Below, piece by piece: positions 1-5,940 of a DNA stretch of 6,526 bases; position 1 is the first letter of the stretch; each line of letters starts with the position of its first letter. The stretch is from assembly GCA_027036655.1 (NCBI GenBank), contig JALWEC010000504.1:1-6526 (forward strand), read 5' to 3'. A model generated the notes under the pieces. It worked only from the letters and a program-made list of their open reading frames with translations, did no database searches and had not been told where the DNA came from. The DNA is from Melioribacteraceae bacterium. GTDB taxonomy: Bacteria; Bacteroidota; Ignavibacteria; Ignavibacteriales; Melioribacteraceae. The translations under genes and the position numbers were made by a program.

Positions 1-1607
1 ACACTTATGGTAATCCTGTAACCGGTTGGCTAAATTTAAGAATTGACAAAGATCCGTTTACTAATGGTCCTTTAATTAAAGGAAAACCATATTTTATTAG
101 CATTACTTCATACGCTCTTAATAAAAAGGCTTTATTGAAATATAACGACGACGCTAAAGACAGTAATTATGTATTATCAAGATTATATGATATTAAAAAC
201 ACAGGAAATAGTGATGTTATTATAAAAGGTCCTCATAGTATTGTTGGTATTGTTCCCGGATCGAATTCTTATGATCCATATATTACAAACGGGAATACTA
301 AGCACATTGAAGGAGCTTCCGAAACAAATATAACTTATACGGTAGTTAATAAAAGTCTTACGAAAGCTGATGAATATGAAATCGGTTTTTATCTTGACAG
401 TTTAAGTACGGTTTATAGTCTTTACTACTATATAAAAGATAAAACTACTGATACAATTCTTTCCGACTCTTCGAAAAACTACGATAATGTGGAAAAATAT
501 ACGGGAATGGTGGATGGATTTACTGTTGATGTTCCTTGGAAAGCTCCTGAGCAGCCTGAATACAATTCTTTGGACTGGGCTATTCCTTACAAAAATGATA
601 CTACCGGAGCTTTCTATATCGGAAATGATATTGATACGAGCAAAGTAGTTCTTCTGGTTCTTAGTCAAAATAATTCCGATGCAATTAGAGCAAACCGAAT
701 GCGAAGAGTAGAACTTCGTTTTGGCGTTACGAGTAAAGGTTATAGGTATATTTATAAAAGACACGCTTATAAATATGCAGAAGGACTACTCAACTCAGGC
801 CCTGGTTTTGTTGATTTGCCATTCCAGGCTTGGGTTGTTGACGATAGGTTTGGCGAACAGTATCAACTTGCCGTTGGATATACGGAAGACGCAAGACAAA
901 GTTCAGTGTCGCCCCCCGGAGTTTATGACCCGAGTAATGATATAGCACTCACTAAGGAATATATCATCATTTTTGACAGCCCGTATGATCCTACCGGAAG
1001 CAATATTGTTTATACCGGAGATCATAACCAAGCAAATTATAGTAATGGATATAATCTTAGTGCAGCCGGTATTTCCGACTCAATGAAGACGATAGCTAAC
1101 TCTCCGTTCTTTAATACAATGTATTTGGTTGGATTGGAAAGAATTGACACAACCGGAACATTCAATCCTACCGGAACTTTGGTTATTAACCCGGAATATT
1201 TCCTAACGGAAAAAGATAAATATTCTTTTGTTCCCAAATTGAATATTACTGATTCTGAAGCTAAGTCAATGTTCGAAAAAGTGAACGTATATCCTAACCC
1301 GCTTTATGCGTACAATCCGCTCGGAAGTTATGAACAGGGCTCTAAGTTTCGCGCCGATGATCCATTCGTTACATTTACAAACCTACCGAATAAAGTAACG
1401 GTGAAAATCTTCTCGCTAAGCGGAACTAAACTTAGAACATTGGAAAAGAACGATACAAACCCATTCTTGAATTGGGATCTTAAAAACGAAGATGGATTAC
1501 GAGTAGCTTCAGGCATGTATATTGCGATTGTATCAAATCCGAAGTATGGAGATAAAGTACTTAAATTCGCAATCATTATGCCACAAAAGCAAATACAGAG
1601 ATATTAA
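1..1607 (+). CDS. Secreted surface protein with T9SS type A-like C-terminal sorting domain, 5'-partial
   Basis: The frame is open from base 3 with no stop before 1605-1607, so this is the C-terminal 534 codons of a longer protein whose start lies outside the window. The in-frame TTG at 135 is internal: the upstream codons (TYGNPVTGW..., ISITSYAL) read as normal protein. The body is rich in Tyr, Asn, Asp, Thr and Gly with alternating beta-strand patterns, as in large fibronectin/Ig-like surface proteins. A segment around 700-860 (RRVELRFG, then GFVDLPFQAWVVDD) looks like a conserved beta-rich domain. The last 108 codons (from 1281) carry VNVYPNP, a strand-rich stretch (TVKIFSLSGTKLRTL), a WDL motif and ASGMYIAIV, the layout of type A sorting domains recognised by the type IX secretion system. 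A further tail, VLKFAIIMPQKQIQRY, follows. Likely exported across the outer membrane and surface-attached or released; the specific function is unknown. The next gene encodes a PorV/PorQ-family protein, which supports this reading. Confidence 0.85.
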   Translation, partial: TYGNPVTGWLNLRIDKDPFTNGPLIKGKPYFISITSYALNKKALLKYNDDAKDSNYVLSRLYDIKNTGNSDVIIKGPHSIVGIVPGSNSYDPYITNGNTKHIEGASETNITYTVVNKSLTKADEYEIGFYLDSLSTVYSLYYYIKDKTTDTILSDSSKNYDNVEKYTGMVDGFTVDVPWKAPEQPEYNSLDWAIPYKNDTTGAFYIGNDIDTSKVVLLVLSQNNSDAIRANRMRRVELRFGVTSKGYRYIYKRHAYKYAEGLLNSGPGFVDLPFQAWVVDDRFGEQYQLAVGYTEDARQSSVSPPGVYDPSNDIALTKEYIIIFDSPYDPTGSNIVYTGDHNQANYSNGYNLSAAGISDSMKTIANSPFFNTMYLVGLERIDTTGTFNPTGTLVINPEYFLTEKDKYSFVPKLNITDSEAKSMFEKVNVYPNPLYAYNPLGSYEQGSKFRADDPFVTFTNLPNKVTVKIFSLSGTKLRTLEKNDTNPFLNWDLKNEDGLRVASGMYIAIVSNPKYGDKVLKFAIIMPQKQIQRY

Positions 1608-1617
1608 TTTGAGTTAT

Positions 1618-1640
1618 GCGGAACGGAACCTCCGTTCCGC
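1618..1640 (+). terminator. Strong hairpin after the surface-protein gene, without a U-tract
   Basis: A perfect 10-bp stem (GCGGAACGGA at 1618-1627, TCCGTTCCGC at 1631-1640) closes a 3-nt ACC loop, starting 11 nt after the stop codon. GAGT at 1611-1614 can pair with ACTC at 1643-1646 to extend it across a small internal loop. Only TT follows the stem, so it is not a canonical intrinsic terminator. It could be a weak terminator, an mRNA 3'-end stabiliser or a processing site setting the relative expression of the flanking genes. The structure is certain; the role is inferred. Confidence 0.5.
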
Positions 1641-1680
1641 TTACTCTAATTGATGTAAAAAATATTTGGAGAAATAAAAA

Positions 1681-2703
1681 ATGAGAAAAATACTAATATT
1701 AATTATCGTATTTAGCTTCACTGTAGTATCTTTTGCAGGTGACGCTGCTCGTAGAGGTACATCAGGAGCCGATCAGTTATTGATTCCTGTCGGCGCTCGT
1801 TCAATTGCCACTGCAGGCGCTTTTTTGGCTAACACCCATGGAGTTGAAGCTATTTATTATAATCCTGCCGGACTTGGCAGTATGACAGGAACGGAAGCAA
1901 TGTTTGATTATTCAAAATACATTGCGGACATCAATATTTCCTACCTTGCCGTCGGAACCAACTTAGGCGATATAGGCTCGATTGCTTTATCATATAAAAG
2001 CATCGGATTCGGCGATATTCCTATTACAACCTACGATAATCCCGATGGCACCGGCGAAACTTACAGTCCTTCATATGTTACTTTGGGCTTAACATACTCT
2101 AAAGAACTTACCGATAGAGTTATTGCCGGTGTAACAATGAAAGTTATTCATGAAGGAATTCAAAATACAACCGCGAACGGTTGGGCGTTGGATTTCGGCG
2201 TTCAGTACAACTTTAACAAACAATTATCCTTAGGCGTTGTTGTTGCAAATATCGGCGATAATATGAAATATGCCGGCGCAGATTTGCAGCAGAGAACATT
2301 GATTCCCGGAAGCGCATTGGGTTCGGGTACCGGAGTTTATACTCCGATTACCGAAGAATTTGAAATTCCGAGTTATTTTGATTTAAGCGCATCTTACAAA
2401 TTTATGTTTGACGCTAATAATTCATTATCGCTCGCCGCAGCTTTCAGAAACAACAATAACTTGGATGATATAGTTAGAGGCGGAATTGAATACGACTTCA
2501 TGAACATGCTTTATTTACGCGGTGGATACAATTACTATACAGGCAACCAAGACAACTACATTTATGATTATGCTCTTGGCGCAGGCGTTTACTGGGAAAT
2601 GGTTGACGGCGTTAAAATTAAATTTGATTACGCTTTCCGCCATGTCAAAGAAAACGCATTAGGCAGCAGTAATGTATTTACGCTTACGTTAGGTCTTGAC
2701 TAA
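1681..2703 (+). CDS. PorV/PorQ-family outer-membrane beta-barrel protein
   Basis: A complete 340-aa protein with an ATG start preceded by GGAG at 1668-1671. Residues 1-19 are a signal peptide (MRK, hydrophobic core, SFA) with likely cleavage before Gly20. The mature N-terminus has the family hallmark: GADQLLIPVGARSIATAGAF (29-48), then GVEAIYYNPAGLG (54-66). The rest alternates amphipathic strands and Gly/Asn turns (for example LGDIGSIALSYKSIGFGD and LRGGYNYYTG) and ends in an aromatic/hydrophobic strand, NVFTLTLGLD, as in outer-membrane barrels. Characterised family members: PorV binds T9SS substrates and the PorU sortase at the cell surface, and PorQ is another T9SS component. Which role applies here cannot be decided from sequence, because Ignavibacteria-type genomes often carry many paralogs. 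The gene lies 73 nt after a T9SS cargo-like gene and ends at a strong terminator, so a cargo-specific shuttle or anchoring partner is a reasonable inference. Confidence 0.88.
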   Translation: MRKILILIIVFSFTVVSFAGDAARRGTSGADQLLIPVGARSIATAGAFLANTHGVEAIYYNPAGLGSMTGTEAMFDYSKYIADINISYLAVGTNLGDIGSIALSYKSIGFGDIPITTYDNPDGTGETYSPSYVTLGLTYSKELTDRVIAGVTMKVIHEGIQNTTANGWALDFGVQYNFNKQLSLGVVVANIGDNMKYAGADLQQRTLIPGSALGSGTGVYTPITEEFEIPSYFDLSASYKFMFDANNSLSLAAAFRNNNNLDDIVRGGIEYDFMNMLYLRGGYNYYTGNQDNYIYDYALGAGVYWEMVDGVKIKFDYAFRHVKENALGSSNVFTLTLGLD

Positions 2704-2715
2704 GATTAAATCTTA
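2701..2715 (+). repeat. Small AT-rich inverted repeat overlapping the stop codon
   Basis: TAAGAT (2701-2706) and ATCTTA (2710-2715) form a 6-bp inverted repeat with a TAA loop. The left arm includes the TAA stop of the PorV-family gene. It lies just upstream of the main terminator and is weak on its own; it may be incidental. Confidence 0.35.
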
Positions 2716-2732
2716 ATCAAATATATTAATTG

Positions 2733-2760
2733 AAAAGGCGTCCGATCGGACGCCTTTTTT
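2733..2760 (+). terminator. Rho-independent terminator after the PorV-family gene
   Basis: The sequence is a perfect palindrome: an AAAA run at 2733-2736, a GGCGTCC stem at 2737-2743, a GATC loop at 2744-2747, the GGACGCC stem at 2748-2754, then six T (2755-2760). It begins 29 nt after the stop codon. Because A-runs and T-runs flank it symmetrically it could in principle work in both directions, though no minus-strand gene approaches it. It separates the PorV-family gene from the GWxTD genes. Confidence 0.93.
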
Positions 2761-2821
2761 ATTTTGCAGCTTAATTTCAACGGGCGCTTTCGATAACAAC
2801 GCGTATTTCTCGGTTTTCCGC

Positions 2822-2852
2822 TTTGTTACTTTTCAAAAACTTATTAATTTAG
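2822..2852 (+). promoter_or_regulatory. Possible Bacteroidota-type promoter for the first GWxTD gene
   Basis: TTTG at 2822-2825 and TAATTTAG at 2845-2852 are separated by 19 nt. The known Bacteroidota consensus is TTTG near -33 and TAnnTTTG near -7 with about this spacing; the second box differs at one fixed position. It would place transcription start around 2857, about 30 nt before the ATG at 2888, and it lies downstream of the preceding terminator where a promoter is expected. The match is short and the region is AT-rich, so chance is a real alternative. Confidence 0.3.
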
Positions 2853-2887
2853 TTTCAAAATATTTGATGTGAATTAAGAGGAAGCAA

Positions 2888-4255
2888 ATGAAAAAAATAC
2901 TTCTGGTATTGTTGATATTCACCGCAGTTTTAACGGCTCAGTCGGGCAAAAAGTTTTTTAATTTTGAATATGATATGACGCCGTTCAGATATGATTCGGC
3001 TTCAATTCGTTATGAATTTTACTACTCTGTCGCCGATACCGGGTTTGTGCATACATACTCTGAAAAGGGCATTTTTATATATCCTCGTATCGATATTGCC
3101 ATTGTACGCACTGCCGATAGTATCTTGGTTATGAATCAGCCGTATATTGTACGGTATGCAATTTTAGATACCAACAGAACTCAGATTTTTCTCGGGAAGT
3201 TCGATATAAAACTCGATCCCGGCAAATATAAAATGCAGGTTGCAATCGGAGATTATTATGATTCGGCTAAAGTTGACTATTACCACACAACGCTTAATGT
3301 TAAGAAAAAGACGCCCCCTTTTATAAGTGGTATTGAACTGGCTTCCAAACTGATTACGGGTTCAAAAAACAACAAATCTAATTTTTATAAGAATTGTATG
3401 GAAGTTTATCCCAATCCGAGAGCTACTTTTTACGAGAAGATGCCGGTTGTTTTTTACTATACGGAAATTTACGGCTTAGAGGACTATTCCAAACCGCTGA
3501 AGTTCAGAATTAAGCTGACTAATTCTCTAGGAAAAGTTGTCTGGAAAAAGGAAAGCCCTCTCAACACAGGCAAAAATGCGGTTGCCGATCCCGGCTTTAT
3601 TCGTCTTAAAAACTTCATGTCGGGCAAATATGATATTACTGCGGATTTGGTTGATGAGACGGGAAAAATATTGGATGAAGAGAAAAAAGATTTTTATTAT
3701 GTCAGTTCTGTTGTCGCCGATTCCAACTACAACATTAACGATGCTCTTGTTAAACGTAATTTCCTTGCAAGTCCCTTTGCAATCTTAAGCGGTCCGGAAT
3801 GCGATGCAATTTTTAAGTCGTCGAAATGCCTTGCAAGTGAAAATGAAATTTGGCAGTATTCACAATTGGACAGTACGAAACAAAAAGAAGTTTTCCTCTA
3901 TTCGTTCTGGCAGAAAAGAGATGAAAATCCTTCCACGCCGGAAAATGAAACTTACGAGCAGTTTAAAGAAAGAGTAAAATACGCTGATAAAAGATTTAAG
4001 GAATATAAAAAACGCGGAAGTTTAACCGACCGCGGAATAGTTTATATCAAATACGGAGAGCCGAGTAAGATCATCAGAAAGCAGAATGATTATTACAACC
4101 AGCCATACCAAATATGGTATTATTATAATATAGAAGGAGGCGTTGAATTCATTTTCGGAGATCAAAACGGCTTGGGTATGTACAGATTGCTTCATTCCAC
4201 AAAGCGGGGAGAACGGCACGACCCGAATTGGATGGACAGACTGAAGGTAAGATGA
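2888..4255 (+). CDS. GWxTD-domain exported protein, paralog 1
   Basis: A complete 455-aa protein with an ATG start and a good ribosome binding site (AAGAGGAAG, 2876-2884). Residues 1-17 form a signal peptide with likely cleavage at LTA|QSG. There is no lipobox Cys, so it is probably periplasmic or outer-membrane associated. Residues 20-140 are a beta-rich domain starting FFNFEYDM; residues 165-275 are Ig-like strands (FYKNCMEVYPNP, VVFYYTEIYGL, SGKYDITADLVDE). The C-terminal GWxTD domain covers about 300-450: VFLYSFWQKRDENPSTPENE (335-354), RGSLTDRGIVYIKYGEPSKI (376-395), WYYYNIEGGVEFIF (410-423) and LLHSTKRGE. The usual GWxTD signature is GSLTD here, with Trp replaced by Ser. The molecular function of the family is unknown. 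It has three Cys (170, 305, 314); the last two could form a disulfide, and its downstream paralog has none. It is 338 nt upstream of that paralog. Family assignment is secure; function is not assigned. Confidence 0.88.
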   Translation: MKKILLVLLIFTAVLTAQSGKKFFNFEYDMTPFRYDSASIRYEFYYSVADTGFVHTYSEKGIFIYPRIDIAIVRTADSILVMNQPYIVRYAILDTNRTQIFLGKFDIKLDPGKYKMQVAIGDYYDSAKVDYYHTTLNVKKKTPPFISGIELASKLITGSKNNKSNFYKNCMEVYPNPRATFYEKMPVVFYYTEIYGLEDYSKPLKFRIKLTNSLGKVVWKKESPLNTGKNAVADPGFIRLKNFMSGKYDITADLVDETGKILDEEKKDFYYVSSVVADSNYNINDALVKRNFLASPFAILSGPECDAIFKSSKCLASENEIWQYSQLDSTKQKEVFLYSFWQKRDENPSTPENETYEQFKERVKYADKRFKEYKKRGSLTDRGIVYIKYGEPSKIIRKQNDYYNQPYQIWYYYNIEGGVEFIFGDQNGLGMYRLLHSTKRGERHDPNWMDRLKVR

Positions 4256-4297
4256 TAATTACAAATTACAAATTTCAAATTATAAATTATAAATTAA
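4256..4297 (+). repeat. AT-rich heptamer tandem repeat, about six units
   Basis: Starting directly after the TGA stop (4253-4255) are six consecutive 7-bp units: TAATTAC, AAATTAC, AAATTTC, AAATTAT, AAATTAT and AAATTAA, followed by a degraded G-AATTATAG. The consensus is AAATTAY. The period is not a multiple of three and the tract is non-coding, so it looks like a slippage-derived short tandem repeat. No function is evident. Confidence 0.75.
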
Positions 4298-4370
4298 GAA
4301 TTATAGAACTTTGAACTCAAGATTCCGGGTATGATTAAACAGAAAGAAGGCTTTACATAACCCCGTAATA

Positions 4371-4515
4371 TGTCATTCTGATCATCCGCCAAGGCGGAGC
4401 GGGAGAAGAATCTCAAAACCGGTAATTATACCGAATTTAGAGATATTTCGAATGGCTTCCACTTTAGTCCCCAACAAAAAGCAATTGGGGCAGGCGTGGC
4501 GAACTCAATATGACA
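4371..4515. repeat. Diverged fold-back element with TGTCAT/ATGACA ends
   Basis: The left end TGTCATTCTGA (4371-4381) is an inverted copy of the right end TCAATATGACA (4505-4515), with 9 of 11 positions matching. Nested inside are further inverted pairs: TCCGCC/GGCGGA around an AA loop (4385-4398), GAAGAATCTC (4405-4414) with GAGATATTTC (4440-4449; 8 of 10), CGGTA/TACCG (4420-4433) and CCCCAA/TTGGGG (4469-4490). The TGTCATTCTGA...GAAGAATCTC layout resembles dispersed intergenic repeats I recall from Bacteroidota/Ignavibacteria genomes, but copy number cannot be checked here. There is no coding capacity and no clear target-site duplication. It may be a decayed MITE-like or REP-like element, or a structured RNA segment. 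Confidence 0.6.
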
Positions 4516-4536
4516 AATTTGAGTTATGCAAAGGTC

Positions 4537-4563
4537 TTTAACAATTAAAAATTAATAGTTAAA
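4537..4563. repeat. AT-rich dyad upstream of the second GWxTD gene
   Basis: TTTAAC-A-ATTAA, an AAA loop, then TTAAT-A-GTTAAA: an inverted repeat of 11 pairs interrupted by one A/A mismatch. Its end is 30 nt before the TTG start. No U-tract follows on the plus strand. It could be an operator-like site or a leader hairpin, but in such AT-rich DNA it may also be fortuitous. Confidence 0.4.
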
Positions 4564-4577
4564 AAATAGAGATATAC

Positions 4578-4582
4578 AAGGA
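4578..4582 (+). promoter_or_regulatory. Ribosome binding site supporting the TTG start at 4594
   Basis: AAGGA lies 11 nt before the TTG at 4594-4596, a slightly long spacing. The in-frame stop TAG at 4567-4569 and the absence of any ATG between it and 4594 leave TTG as the only start that preserves the signal peptide. Confidence 0.65.
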
Positions 4583-4593
4583 AAAACAGAAAT

Positions 4594-5940
4594 TTGAAAA
4601 AACTTTTAATCTTATTTTTTGTCGCCTCAACTGTTTTCGGACAGAACGGCGGAGTAAATTTTGATTTTGACTACTCGCAGTTTTTTTTCAGCGATTCATC
4701 GAATTACATCGAGTTTTATTATCAGATTGAGAAAAGAGGACTTGAAGCCGCAAAATCGGAAACGGGCGATAAACTTTCCGTAATTATGCGGGTTATTCTT
4801 CGCGATAGACAAGACACTACGAACAATATTGTTAAAGTATTTTCCGTTAAATCATCCGCCGATACGCTCAACAAAAAGAACGAAATGCTGGGGCAATTTC
4901 AGATAGTTGTTCCTTTCGGGAAGTACAATTTGACCTTTTCCGTGATTGACGAGAATAACAAGAAGAACATAAAAACGCTGGAAGATAAACTCGAAGTCGC
5001 GTCTTTCCCTAAGGATAAAACGTCTCTGAGCAACATTGAGCTTGGAAGAAACATTATTAAATCGGAAGATAAAAATTCAATTTTCTATAAAAATACTTTT
5101 AAAGTTCTTCCTAATCCGAGCCGGATTTATTCCCCGCTTGAGCCTGTTGTATTCTATTACGCCGAGGTTTATAATTTGAAAAAGTCGTTTGGTAAAAGCG
5201 TTAACTTCCTGACTGTCGTATTAAATCCCAGCGGGGAAAAAGTTTACCAGAGGAAATCTTTAATATCAACAAAGAATAATTCGGTTGTGAAAGTCGGGCA
5301 AATTAACATGAAAGGAAAACCAACAGGCGCATACAATTTAATGCTTGCTATTGTCGATACAACCGTAAACTACGCATACACCTCTTCCAAAAGATTTTTT
5401 CTGATTAATCCGAACGTTAAAACGGACAGCAGCTTTAGCGGAAAAATATCCGTGAGTTCACGCTTCAGCGGAATGAGTTCGGACGAAGCGGACTTGTTTT
5501 TTAAGAAGCTGCGTTACATTGCTTCGCGTGATGAAAAAAATCAGTTTGAGGAATTGAAAACTCCCGAACAAAAACAGAGATTTTTAACCCGCTTCTGGAA
5601 AAATCATGATAAAAATCCGGCGACGCCTCAGAATGAGTTTATGAACGAATATATGCGCCGGTTGGATTATGTTAATCGCAAGTTTAAAACTCGGACTCAT
5701 CCCGGATATATGACGGACATGGGAAGAGTTTACCTTACTTACGGTCCGCCCGATACAATTGACCGTTATCCCAATAACATCTCCACTAAACCTTACGAGC
5801 TTTGGTATTATCACAATATTGAAGGGGGCGTTGTCTTTGTGTTTGTCGATATGCTCGGCATCGGAGAATACGATTTGGTGCATTCCACAAAACGTGGCGA
5901 AGTTAACAACATACGCTGGCGTCAGCTTATCGGGGAATGA
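4594..5940 (+). CDS. GWxTD-domain exported protein, paralog 2 (TTG start)
   Basis: A complete 448-aa protein starting at TTG. The residues that follow (KKLLILFFVASTVFG) make a textbook signal peptide with cleavage near FG|QN, and no ATG exists between the upstream in-frame stop and this codon. It is collinear with the preceding paralog: the mature start GVNFDFDYSQFFF matches KKFFNFEYDM; FYKNTFKVLPNP (164-175) and VVFYYAEVYNL match the middle region; FWKNHDKNPATPQNE (334-348) and WYYHNIEGGVVFVF (404-417) match the C-terminal domain. The signature reads GYMTD (371-375) within GYMTDMGRVYLTYGPPD, closer to the usual GWxTDRGRVYIRYGPPD pattern than paralog 1 but with Trp replaced by Tyr. There are no Cys residues. 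Likely periplasmic or envelope-associated; family function is unknown. Its stop codon overlaps the start of a lipid A acyltransferase-type gene, suggesting shared expression with lipid or envelope biogenesis. Confidence 0.88.
   Translation: MKKLLILFFVASTVFGQNGGVNFDFDYSQFFFSDSSNYIEFYYQIEKRGLEAAKSETGDKLSVIMRVILRDRQDTTNNIVKVFSVKSSADTLNKKNEMLGQFQIVVPFGKYNLTFSVIDENNKKNIKTLEDKLEVASFPKDKTSLSNIELGRNIIKSEDKNSIFYKNTFKVLPNPSRIYSPLEPVVFYYAEVYNLKKSFGKSVNFLTVVLNPSGEKVYQRKSLISTKNNSVVKVGQINMKGKPTGAYNLMLAIVDTTVNYAYTSSKRFFLINPNVKTDSSFSGKISVSSRFSGMSSDEADLFFKKLRYIASRDEKNQFEELKTPEQKQRFLTRFWKNHDKNPATPQNEFMNEYMRRLDYVNRKFKTRTHPGYMTDMGRVYLTYGPPDTIDRYPNNISTKPYELWYYHNIEGGVVFVFVDMLGIGEYDLVHSTKRGEVNNIRWRQLIGE

Larger units (their letters stand above)
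4256..4593. other. 338-bp repeat-rich intergenic spacer between the GWxTD paralogs
   Basis: No credible gene lies here on either strand. The spacer holds, in order, the heptamer tract (4256-4297), a plain AT-rich stretch of about 73 bp (4298-4370), an inverted-ended fold-back element (4371-4515), an AT-rich dyad (4537-4563) and the ribosome binding site of the next gene (4578-4582). I see no intrinsic terminator and no convincing TTTG/TAnnTTTG promoter, so whether the two paralogs share a transcript is undecided. Confidence 0.7.

Noticed and set aside
135..137. TTG as the start of the surface protein
   Set aside because: The reading frame is open and protein-like back to base 3, there is no convincing ribosome binding site, and no signal peptide follows; the codon is internal.
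402..764. Minus-strand open frame of 120 codons
   Set aside because: It lies entirely inside the surface-protein gene, lacks domain signatures and is explained by the codon pattern of the plus strand.
3398..3420. VYPNP/VLPNP in the GWxTD proteins as T9SS sorting signals
   Set aside because: The motif sits mid-protein (residues 173-177 and 171-175) before Ig-like strands and is collinear between paralogs, so it is a family feature and not a C-terminal sorting domain.
3537..3788. Plus-strand open frame in another phase inside the first GWxTD gene
   Set aside because: Fully contained in a well-supported gene, with low-complexity Leu/Lys/Arg-rich translation and no ribosome binding site.
4256..4297. 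Heptamer tract as a CRISPR array
   Set aside because: Units are contiguous 7-mers with no spacers and no cas genes nearby.
4385..4398. GC-rich TCCGCC/GGCGGA palindrome as a terminator for the first GWxTD gene
   Set aside because: The stem is short, has only a 2-nt loop (or a 5-bp stem with 4-nt loop), no T-run follows, and it lies 130 nt after the stop inside the larger fold-back element.
5584..5883. Minus-strand open frame opposite the second GWxTD gene
   Set aside because: Antisense to the most conserved part of the GWxTD domain; no independent signals.
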